NCBI GenBank assembly: GCA_038317685.1
Contig: JBBQBQ010000064.1
Location: forward strand, 1-15,557
Origin: JBBQBQ01 sp038317685
Lineage (GTDB): Bacteria > Desulfobacterota > Desulfuromonadia > Desulfuromonadales > DDH964
Direction of reading: 5' to 3'
Length of the DNA: 15,557 nucleotides
The notes beneath the pieces are model-generated. The model was not told the DNA's origin. It ran no database searches and saw only the letters and a list, made by a program, of their open reading frames with translations. Every line of letters starts with the position of its first letter. Positions within the stretch are counted from its first letter, which is position 1. The translations under genes were made by a program, and so were the position numbers. Shown here one piece after another: positions 1 through 5,865 of the stretch.

Positions 1-329
1 ACTGAACCGCGAGACAGGAAAGGTTCGACGGTCTTGCCGGTGGCGATGCGCCAATAGAGGTAAGCGGGGTCTTTGCTCCGGTAGGCGGGGTCGCTGAAAT
101 CGGGAGCCGGGGGCTGGAAGAAGTCGGCCCGGGGGCTGCGCCCCTCGTCCGGTTTGCCATGGCAGACAGCGCAATGACGATGAAAGATGTCCGCCCCGGC
201 TGACCGGGCTTCGGCCGAGCTGAGCAGCCCGGCCGGCGGTTGCCGCGGGGGGTAGCTTGAAGTCCCCTGGCCGCAGGCGGCAAGGAGCAGGAAGGACCCG
301 AGGACACCGAGGACCTGTCTGGTCATCAT
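1..329 (-). CDS. Lipoprotein c-type cytochrome, partial (C-terminus beyond window)
   Basis: Reading the minus strand from 329 gives an open frame that runs off the left edge after 109 codons. The N-terminus is a lipoprotein signal: a short Arg-containing n-region, a Leu-rich core and a lipobox ending L-A-A-C-G (Cys 19). A single haem-binding motif C-A-V-C-H follows at residues 53-57, set in a typical small class-I cytochrome c context (A-x-x-I-F-x-x-H-C-A-V-C-H-G). There are two tandem ATGs (329 and 326). The GGGAGG Shine-Dalgarno is better spaced for the one at 326. The gene begins 20 bases after the hydrogenase protease stop on the same strand, so it is probably the last known gene of the hydrogenase operon and a periplasmic, lipid-anchored electron carrier. 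An axial Met cannot be confirmed because the C-terminus is missing. Confidence 0.85.
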   Translation of the reverse strand, partial: MMTRQVLGVLGSFLLLAACGQGTSSYPPRQPPAGLLSSAEARSAGADIFHRHCAVCHGKPDEGRSPRADFFQPPAPDFSDPAYRSKDPAYLYWRIATGKTVEPFLSRGS

Positions 330-348
330 CGCCTCCCGCCACCCCGTC

Positions 349-828
349 TCAGGCCGCCCGCTGCAGTTCGATCCCCCAGCGCCGCAGTTCCCCGACCACC
401 CCGGCGACAACTTCCTCCAGGGCCGCCGCCACCGGAGGCGTCAGGTCGAGGGACATCTGAATGGAAGCGGGCTGCACCCCCCAGACGACCAGTTCTGCCG
501 GCAGATAGCCCTGCAGCTCCGCCACCGCCAGGAGGTCCTGAACCCCCATCTGGTGAACCGAGAGTTTCCCCTCGAAAGCCCGCGGCACCTCATCCCCCTC
601 CAACCGGAAGACGGCCCCCGGCGCGGCGTCCATCTCCAGGGCATCGATGATGAGCAGTCGTTCGACCTCCTCGAGATGGGGCAGAAGATCGAGGCCGAGG
701 GTGCCGCCGTCAAGGACGATGACTCCGTCCGGAAAGACGTAGCGTTGCTGGAGGAGTTCGACGGCCCGCACTCCGACGCCGTCGTCGGTCATCACCGTGT
801 TCCCCAGGCCCAAGACCAGAATCCCCAT
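349..828 (-). CDS. hyaP: [NiFe] hydrogenase maturation protease (HyaD/HybD family)
   Basis: This 159-residue cytoplasmic endopeptidase would remove the C-terminal tail of the hydrogenase large subunit after nickel insertion. It opens with the family motif G-L-G-N-T-V-M-T-D-D-G-V-G (residues 7-19). The three positions that bind nickel in E. coli HybD are occupied by D16 (Glu in HybD), D62 in the I-I-D-A-L stretch and H92 in V-H-Q-M-G. The length matches the family (about 155-165 residues). The frame can be extended upstream to 954, but the ATG at 828 gives the canonical N-terminus and overlaps the cytochrome b stop by one base (TGATG), indicating translational coupling. The substrate is almost certainly the adjacent large subunit, whose precursor carries a 15-residue tail. 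The symbol follows the Geobacter hyaSLBP naming. Confidence 0.93.
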   Translation of the reverse strand: MGILVLGLGNTVMTDDGVGVRAVELLQQRYVFPDGVIVLDGGTLGLDLLPHLEEVERLLIIDALEMDAAPGAVFRLEGDEVPRAFEGKLSVHQMGVQDLLAVAELQGYLPAELVVWGVQPASIQMSLDLTPPVAAALEEVVAGVVGELRRWGIELQRAA

Positions 829-1481
829 CAAAGGTCCTCGGGATCGACAAACTTGTACCCGCCGAAGATGCTCGAAAGGGTGCCGTTCTTTTCCTTCACA
901 TCCATCAGCCAGGCGCTGTAGACGTGGTGGATGGCGAAACCGATCAGCAGCCACATCACCACATGATGGGTCAGACGCAGCCCCTGATTACCGAAGAGGC
1001 TCAGCAACCAGCCGGTCAGGTTGGCCCAGGTCCCCCCCGGAGCGAACTGACCGTAGAGGGCAAAGCCAGTGGCGATCTGCACCAGGAACAGGCAGAAGAC
1101 CGCCGAGTAGGCCATCGCCGCCAGGGCGTTGTGGCCGACGACATAAGGGACTTTGGCCTTGAGGAAGGTGTAGTAGCTGAAGGTGCCGCTGATGTTCTTC
1201 CACCCTTTGGCCGAGGCCCAGGGGAAAAATTCCCGCCAGCTGGCATAGCGGTTGCCGAGAAAGGCCCAGATGATCCTCGACAGGACCGACAGGGCGAGCA
1301 GGTAGGCGAAGGCAAAATGGGACAAGCGCACCCAGCCCATGACGTTCTGGCTGGTCTCCGGCACGCTGACGAAGGGATGCCCGATGAAGAAGCCGGTGAT
1401 CGCGAGGACCACGAGGCTGATGACATTGAACCAGTGGGTGAGCCGGACCGGCCATTCCCACACGTAGCGGATTTCCAGCAT
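828..1481 (-). CDS. hyaB: Ni/Fe-hydrogenase b-type cytochrome subunit
   Basis: This 217-residue integral membrane protein belongs to the HyaC/HupC cytochrome b561 family. It anchors the hydrogenase dimer and accepts electrons from the distal Fe-S cluster of the small subunit. Four hydrophobic segments are visible at about residues 17-36, 51-73, 115-141 and 170-193. Candidate haem ligands are H16 in the T-H-W-F-N motif of helix 1, H55, H117, and the double His pairs at 172-173 and 185-186. The start at 1481 is preceded by AAGGAGA at about ten bases. The gene starts 19 bases after the large-subunit stop and its own stop overlaps the protease start. In Geobacter the corresponding gene of the hya operon is called hyaB; elsewhere it is hyaC or hupC. 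Whether electrons go to quinone or to a cytochrome c is not visible from sequence. Confidence 0.93.
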   Translation of the reverse strand: MLEIRYVWEWPVRLTHWFNVISLVVLAITGFFIGHPFVSVPETSQNVMGWVRLSHFAFAYLLALSVLSRIIWAFLGNRYASWREFFPWASAKGWKNISGTFSYYTFLKAKVPYVVGHNALAAMAYSAVFCLFLVQIATGFALYGQFAPGGTWANLTGWLLSLFGNQGLRLTHHVVMWLLIGFAIHHVYSAWLMDVKEKNGTLSSIFGGYKFVDPEDL

Positions 1482-1500
1482 GGGCTTCCGTCTCCTTCCC

Positions 1501-3213
1501 TTAGAGGGCCCGGACCTTGACTATTTCCGTTCCCCGACCGTCGAGGACGTGCACCGCACAGGCCAGGCAGGGGTCGAAGCTGTGGATGGTGCGCAGAATC
1601 TCCAGCGGCTTCTCCGGGTCGGCGATCGGTGTGCCGATCAGCGCCGACTCGTAGGGGCCCATTTGCCCCATCGGATCGCGCGGGCCGGCGTTCCAGGTTG
1701 AAGGGACGACCGCCTGGAAATTGGCGATCTTCTGGTTTTCGATGCGGATCCAGTGCCCAAGCGCGCCCCGGGGAGCCTCGTGGAAACCGAAACCGCGGGC
1801 TTCTTTCGGCCAAGTCGCCGGATCCCATTTGGACCCGTTGTGGACCTCCAGAATGCCCCGCCCCATGTTGTCGGTCAGCTGCTGCAGCCAGACCTCGTTC
1901 TTCTGGGCCAGCAGGAGGGTTTCGATGCCGCGGGCGGCGGTGCGGCCCAGGGTCGAAAAGAGGACTTCGGGACCGACGCCGAGCTTGGCGAGGACGAACT
2001 TGACGGTCGCCTGGACCTCCGGGTGCCCCTTGGCAAAGGCGATGACCATGCGGGCCAGCGGACCGACCTCCATCGGCTGGTCGAGATAACGGGGCGCCTT
2101 GACCCAGGAGTACTTGCCGTCGGTATCGAGAAAGTCGTAGGGGGGCTTGGGTCCGGTGTATTTGTGGTTGGTCTCGCCGTCGTAGGGGTGGAGCCCCTGT
2201 TTGTCCCCCTGGCCGTAGGTGTACCAGCTGTGGGTGACGTACTCGGTGATCTTCTGCTCGTCCATGGTCTGGACATTGGCGAGGTCCTTGGCCATGATGA
2301 CGCCGCGGGGGAAGTAGAAGCTGTCCGTGCCGTCGCCGTTATCCATGGGGAAGTCGCCGTAGGTCAGGAAGTTGCCGACCCCGCCTCCGATCCCGCCCCA
2401 CTCCTTGTAGAAGGAGGCGACCGCCAGGAGGTCGGGGATGTAGACCTGCTCGACAAAGACCCTGGCCTTCTTGAGAAGCTTGCCGATATAGGCGACCTTG
2501 TCGGCATTGAGGGCATTCTGGCTGTTGGGGTCGATGGGGATCGCCATGCCGCCGACCAGGAAGGTCTGCGGATGGGGGTTCTTGGACCCGAGGATGGCGT
2601 GGATCTTGATGACGTCCTTCTGCCACTCCAGCGCTTCCAGATAGTGGGCGACGGCCATCAGGTTGGCTTCGGGCGGCAGGCGGTAGGCGCTGTGCCCCCA
2701 GTAGGCATTCTGGAAAGGACCGAGGCGTCCGGTCCCGACAAAGGCGGCGATGCGATCCTGAACCGACTTGAAGTAGGTGGCACTCGAATTATGCCAGTTG
2801 GAGATCGACTGGGCGAGCTGGGCGGTCTTGGCCGGATCGGCCTTCAAAGCCCCGGTAATGTCGACCCAGTCGAGGGCGTGGAGGTGGTAGAAGTGGATGA
2901 CGTGGTCCTGCACCGACTGGATCCCCATGATCAGGTTGCGGATCAGCCGGGCATTGTCGGGAATCTTGATCTTCAGGGCGTCCTCGACGCAGCGGATGCT
3001 GGCCATCGAATGAACGGTCGTGCAGACCCCGCAGAAGCGCTGGGTGAAGTGGTGGGCGTCCCGGGGATCACGCCCTTTCAGGATCGTCTCGATGCCTCGA
3101 AAGGCGGTCGAGGAAGCCCAGGCATTGGTGATTTTTCCCCCCTCGATCTGGGCTTCTATGCGCAGGTGCCCCTCGATGCGGGTCACCGGATCGACTGCGA
3201 TTTTCTTGGCCAT
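1501..3213 (-). CDS. hyaL: [NiFe] hydrogenase large subunit
   Basis: This 570-residue catalytic subunit carries the NiFe(CN)2CO centre that splits H2. The L1 motif T-R-I-E-G-H-L-R is at residues 11-18, with E14 in the usual proton-transfer position. The N-terminal nickel-ligand motif R-F-C-G-V-C-T-T-V-H is at residues 59-68 (C61, C64). The C-terminal motif D-P-C-L-A-C-A-V-H is at 547-555 (C549, C552). The protease would cut after H555, removing 15 residues (V-L-D-G-R-G onward). There is no signal peptide: the subunit is expected to be exported with its Tat-bearing partner. GGAGGA about eight bases upstream supports the start, and only three bases separate it from the small-subunit stop. Motifs place it in group 1 respiratory uptake hydrogenases. 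Assignment to the Geobacter Hya type (group 1f in the HydDB scheme) is inferred from gene order and needs phylogeny. Confidence 0.96.
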   Translation of the reverse strand: MAKKIAVDPVTRIEGHLRIEAQIEGGKITNAWASSTAFRGIETILKGRDPRDAHHFTQRFCGVCTTVHSMASIRCVEDALKIKIPDNARLIRNLIMGIQSVQDHVIHFYHLHALDWVDITGALKADPAKTAQLAQSISNWHNSSATYFKSVQDRIAAFVGTGRLGPFQNAYWGHSAYRLPPEANLMAVAHYLEALEWQKDVIKIHAILGSKNPHPQTFLVGGMAIPIDPNSQNALNADKVAYIGKLLKKARVFVEQVYIPDLLAVASFYKEWGGIGGGVGNFLTYGDFPMDNGDGTDSFYFPRGVIMAKDLANVQTMDEQKITEYVTHSWYTYGQGDKQGLHPYDGETNHKYTGPKPPYDFLDTDGKYSWVKAPRYLDQPMEVGPLARMVIAFAKGHPEVQATVKFVLAKLGVGPEVLFSTLGRTAARGIETLLLAQKNEVWLQQLTDNMGRGILEVHNGSKWDPATWPKEARGFGFHEAPRGALGHWIRIENQKIANFQAVVPSTWNAGPRDPMGQMGPYESALIGTPIADPEKPLEILRTIHSFDPCLACAVHVLDGRGTEIVKVRAL

Positions 3214-3216
3214 CGG

Positions 3217-4335
3217 TTAATCCTCCTTTTTCACCTGATCGGAATCCTTCTTGTCCCCCTTGCGGAAGGCGCTCGCCACCCCGTGAGCCCCGAAGGCGAC
3301 CGCCGTGGCCGCCGCCAGACCGAGGCCGATCTGGTCGGCCGTCGCTTCGACCCCGAAGCCCGGCACATTCGGCAGGCGCCGATAGAAGGGAGTCATGGTA
3401 TCCCAGAACTGCGGTTCGCTGCAGCCGATGCAGCCGTGGCCGGCCATGACCGGCCAACTCGTCCCCTCGTTATAGCGAACCGTCGGGCAGTTGTGGAAGG
3501 TTTCCGGCCCCTTGCACCCCATCTTGTACAAGCACCACCCTTGGCGGGCGCCGGCGTCGCCAAAGGCCTCCACGTACTGGCCGGCGTCGAAATGGGCGCG
3601 GCGCTCGCAGTTGTCGTGAATACGCTTGCCGTAGGCGAAGAGAGGTCGGCCCAGGCTGTCGACGGCCGGCAATTTGCCGAAGGTCAACACATGGACGATG
3701 GTTGCTGTGAGGTTTTCGGCGTTGACCGGGCACCCCGGCAGGTTGATGATCGCCGCACCCGGCACCGCTTCACTCACCGAGATCGCCCCGGTCGGGTTGG
3801 GGGCAGCGGCGGGGATGCCGCCGTTGGAGGCGCAGGTGCCGACGCAGATCGTCGCCATGGCGTTGCCGACCACATGCTTCACCGTGGCCAGGGCGCTCTC
3901 ACCGCCGACGGTGCAGTAGACCCCGCCATCGCCGGTCGGGATGGAGCCTTCGACGATGCAGAGGTACTTCCCTTTGTACTTCTCCACCGCGGCCTTCTTG
4001 GCGGCCTCCGCCTGGTGTCCGGCGGCAGCCATCAGCACCTCGGCGTACTCCAGGTCGATGATGTCGAGAATGATCTCCCCGGCGGCCGGCTGATTCGCCC
4101 GCAGGAAGGCCTCGGAATCGCCGCTGCAGCTCTGGAATTCGAGCCAGATGACCGGGATGCGCTTATCCTCGATGGCGGCCGCCACCTTCGGAAGGAAGCT
4201 CATCGGCAGAGCCAGGGCGGCGGTCGTCGCGGTGCAGAATTTGATGAAGGAGCGGCGGCTGATGCCCCTGGCTTCCGCCTTCTGCAGGATCTCTTCCGGT
4301 ATCGATACCGGAGCCGGGTTCTGGTCGTTGTGCAT
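3217..4335 (-). CDS. hyaS: [NiFe] hydrogenase small subunit, Tat-exported, Asp at a proximal cluster position
   Basis: This 372-residue subunit carries the Fe-S relay. A twin-arginine signal S-R-R-S-F-I-K-F lies at residues 26-33, followed by a hydrophobic stretch to about residue 54. A C-terminal hydrophobic helix (about 336-356) and a charged tail form the membrane anchor. Distal-cluster ligands are H240, C243, C268 and C274. Medial-cluster ligands are C283, C302 and C305. The proximal cluster would use C70, C168 and C202. The expected second Cys of the C-x-x-C motif is replaced by D73 (codon GAT; motif S-C-S-G-D-S-E). No extra cysteine flanks the motif as in O2-tolerant group 1d enzymes. 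The frame is open to 4467, but the ATG at 4335 has AGGAGGT eight bases upstream and gives a proper Tat peptide. It is the first gene of the operon, behind the promoter at 4449-4477. Confidence 0.95.
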   Translation of the reverse strand: MHNDQNPAPVSIPEEILQKAEARGISRRSFIKFCTATTAALALPMSFLPKVAAAIEDKRIPVIWLEFQSCSGDSEAFLRANQPAAGEIILDIIDLEYAEVLMAAAGHQAEAAKKAAVEKYKGKYLCIVEGSIPTGDGGVYCTVGGESALATVKHVVGNAMATICVGTCASNGGIPAAAPNPTGAISVSEAVPGAAIINLPGCPVNAENLTATIVHVLTFGKLPAVDSLGRPLFAYGKRIHDNCERRAHFDAGQYVEAFGDAGARQGWCLYKMGCKGPETFHNCPTVRYNEGTSWPVMAGHGCIGCSEPQFWDTMTPFYRRLPNVPGFGVEATADQIGLGLAAATAVAFGAHGVASAFRKGDKKDSDQVKKED

Positions 4336-4448
4336 CGATCTGACCTCCTCTGCAAGGGATGAACCGGATGGAACAAAACAGCGTGATGCCGGAAGACTAC
4401 CGGCCGAAAATGGCCTTATCCATGGGCTCAACAAAAAACATCCATTTC

Positions 4449-4477
4449 GTAATAGCCGCTTTGCCAAACCCTGTCAA
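4449..4477 (-). promoter_or_regulatory. Sigma-70-type promoter of the hydrogenase operon
   Basis: On the minus strand a perfect -35 box TTGACA (4477-4472) is followed by a 17-base spacer and TATTAC (4454-4449, four of six matches to the -10 consensus). Transcription would start near 4442, leaving a leader of about 107 bases before the small-subunit ATG. The leader holds one weak 5-bp hairpin (4388-4404) and no recognised riboswitch. Confidence 0.6.
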
Positions 4478-4496
4478 GCAGCATTTAACACAATGG

Positions 4497-4537
4497 TGTA
4501 TACGTAATACCAGATATGGGAAAGGGTGCCGTATACA
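4497..4537. promoter_or_regulatory. Paired GTATAC palindromes, candidate operator
   Basis: TGTATAC (4497-4503) and GTATACA (4531-4537) form an inverted pair with their centres 34 bp apart, about three helical turns. The pair lies upstream of the hydrogenase -35 box and upstream of the divergent cyclase gene. This geometry fits a dimeric regulator bound on one face of the DNA. No specific regulator is recognised. Confidence 0.3.
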
Positions 4538-4629
4538 TCAGCGGGCAGCCTGAAAAGTTTACCGGCTCCCGCTCGGGGCGCAAGACCGCTATACTAGGTA
4601 TGATCGCCGCCCATCCCAGGAGACCGAGC

Positions 4630-5253
4630 ATGCCCCTTTACGACATCAGCGTCCCGTTATCCGCATCCCTCCCCTGCTACCCGGGGGACCCGCCGGTAGA
4701 ACTGACCTCTCTCCCGCTCCCCCCGGAAGGAGCGCCGTTCCGGATCAGCCGTCTCACCTGCGGCAGCCACAGCGGCACCCACCTCGATGCCCCGGCGCAC
4801 CTCCTCCCCGGCGGCTTGACCGTCGATGCCATCCCCCTCGACCTCCTCCTCGGGGACTGCCGGGTCCTCGACCTCGGTGGCCACAGCGGCGACCTCGACG
4901 AACCCCTGCTTCGACGGTTTCCTCTGCATCAGCGCGTGCTGCTGCGCACCCGCAACTCGGGCCTCTGGCTCCGTCCCGGCTTCGTCGCCGGCCATGCCGG
5001 CCTGACCGTACCCGGCGCCGCCTGGCTGGTGGCGCAGGGGGTGCGGCTGATCGGGATCGATTATTTGTCGATCGAGGCCGAAAGCTCCGACGGCGGCGTC
5101 CACCGCCTGCTGCTGGAAGCGGGAGTGGTGATCCTCGAGGGTCTCGACCTGAGCGCCGTGGCGGCGGGCGATTACGAACTTTTGTGCCTGCCGTTGAAGT
5201 TGGCCGGCGGCGACGGCGCCCCGTGCCGGACGGTGCTGCGCGACCGGGGCTGA
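4630..5253 (+). CDS. Cyclase family protein (KynB-like metal-dependent hydrolase)
   Basis: This 207-residue protein of the Cyclase/KynB superfamily (Pfam Cyclase, PF04199) includes arylformamidases and other metal-dependent amide or lactone hydrolases. The defining metal-binding motif H-S-G-T-H-L-D-A-P-A-H is at residues 47-57. An N-terminal Y-P-G-D-P (17-21) and a G-I-D-Y-L-S-I-E segment (about 142-149) match the family pattern. No signal peptide is seen, so it should be cytoplasmic. The ATG at 4630 has AGGAGA eight bases upstream and gives the typical start (M-P-L-Y-D-I-S-V-P). In-frame starts at 4516 and 4600 would add a non-homologous, poorly coding N-terminus. It is divergent from the hydrogenase and not obviously co-transcribed with it. 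The substrate cannot be told from sequence: kynurenine formamidase is possible, but no tryptophan-catabolism genes are nearby. Confidence 0.88.
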   Translation: MPLYDISVPLSASLPCYPGDPPVELTSLPLPPEGAPFRISRLTCGSHSGTHLDAPAHLLPGGLTVDAIPLDLLLGDCRVLDLGGHSGDLDEPLLRRFPLHQRVLLRTRNSGLWLRPGFVAGHAGLTVPGAAWLVAQGVRLIGIDYLSIEAESSDGGVHRLLLEAGVVILEGLDLSAVAAGDYELLCLPLKLAGGDGAPCRTVLRDRG

Positions 5254-5287
5254 AAGGTCGGTGGAGAACCATGCGGACCCCGATTGC

Positions 5288-5296
5288 TGGTATATT
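5288..5296 (+). promoter_or_regulatory. Extended -10 promoter for the archease-rtcB unit
   Basis: TGGTATATT is a TGn extended -10 element with five of six matches to TATAAT (hexamer 5291-5296). There is no good -35 box at 17 bases, which is tolerated by extended -10 promoters. Transcription would start near 5303, upstream of the small ORF at 5334 and the archease start at 5431. It begins 35 bases after the cyclase stop, so read-through from the cyclase gene is also possible. Confidence 0.4.
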
Positions 5297-5333
5297 GAAC
5301 ATCGAGGCGGACACCTCGGAAAGGGAGTTTGCC

Positions 5334-5429
5334 GTGACACGCGACGTCAGGAAATTCGGGATCAGCGACAAACGCGGCCGAAGCACGACCAGTTCCGACC
5401 CCTATCTCTCCGAGGCGGGGAGGGCTTGA
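5334..5429 (+). CDS. Possible 31-residue small protein or leader peptide upstream of archease
   Basis: This frame starts with GTG at 5334, preceded by AGGGAG at six bases, and ends with TGA at 5427-5429, one base before the archease GTG (TGAGGTG). It would encode a basic, polar peptide containing K-F-G-I-S-D-K-R-G-R-S and ending near S-D-P-Y-L-S-E. There is no membrane segment. The same frame is open back to an ATG at 5271, but that start lies upstream of the likely transcription start. Third-position GC is about 75% over the longer frame, somewhat below the neighbouring genes. The tight junction suggests translational coupling with archease. I recognise no family. It may be a real small protein, a leader that feeds ribosomes onto archease, or chance. 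Confidence 0.4.
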   Translation: MTRDVRKFGISDKRGRSTTSSDPYLSEAGRA

Positions 5430-5430
5430 G

Positions 5431-5847
5431 GTGGGGCGCTTCCGGCTGCTGGAACATACCGCGGACATGGGCCTGGAGGCGACCGGGACCGATCCCGCCG
5501 ACCTCTTTCTGACCGCCGCCAGAGGACTGCGGGCGATCCTTTTGGGGCGGAGGATTCCGCCCCTGGAGCGCTGGGAGACGGTGGAGGTGAGGGGGGCCGA
5601 CCGGGAGGAGTTGCTGGTCGGCTGGCTGGGAGAGATTCTCTTCCGCCTGGGGGCGAAAGGCTTTCTGGCTACGGAGTTCGCCATCGAGGAGCTTTCCGAG
5701 ACCATCCTGCGAGGCCGTTTCGGCGGCTGCGACTTCGACCCCGACCACCACTCTCTGGAGCGGGAAGTCAAGGCGATCACCTGGCACCGGCTGGCGGTCA
5801 CCGACAGCGGCGGCCGCTGGCGGGCGAGACTCTACGTCGATCTCTGA
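5431..5847 (+). CDS. Archease (RtcB-activating protein)
   Basis: This 138-residue archease is the small cofactor protein that speeds RtcB guanylylation and allows multiple turnovers. The N-terminal motif E-H-T-A-D-M-G-L-E-A (residues 8-17) contains the conserved Asp 12. The signature near the C-terminus, D-H-H-S-L-E-R-E-V-K-A-I-T-W-H (105-119), and the final D-L residues match the acidic metal-site region of the family. The start is GTG at 5431, and the length is typical (about 135-145). The upstream Shine-Dalgarno is GGAGGG inside the preceding small frame. RtcB starts 18 bases after its stop, so the two are co-transcribed, the usual arrangement for archease-dependent ligases. Confidence 0.92.
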   Translation: MGRFRLLEHTADMGLEATGTDPADLFLTAARGLRAILLGRRIPPLERWETVEVRGADREELLVGWLGEILFRLGAKGFLATEFAIEELSETILRGRFGGCDFDPDHHSLEREVKAITWHRLAVTDSGGRWRARLYVDL

Positions 5848-5865
5848 GGGAGACAGGGGAAATCA

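Noticed and set aside
829..954. N-terminal extension of the maturation protease to an upstream ATG at 954
   Set aside because: The added 42 residues overlap the cytochrome b coding region and precede the canonical M-G-I-L-V-L-G-L-G-N start.
1753..4362. 869-codon open frame on the plus strand opposite the hydrogenase genes
   Set aside because: It lies antisense to two highly conserved hydrogenase subunits, has a low-complexity Gly/Val/Asp-rich composition typical of GC-rich shadow frames, and shows no domain motif.
4336..4442. Hydrogenase leader considered as a riboswitch or attenuator
   Set aside because: Only weak stems of 4-5 bp are visible (for example GCCGG/CCGGC at 4388-4404) and no known riboswitch core is recognised.
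5271..5429. Longer 52-residue version of the small ORF upstream of archease, starting at ATG 5271
   Set aside because: Its start precedes the likely transcription start near 5303 and has a poorer ribosome site than the GTG at 5334.
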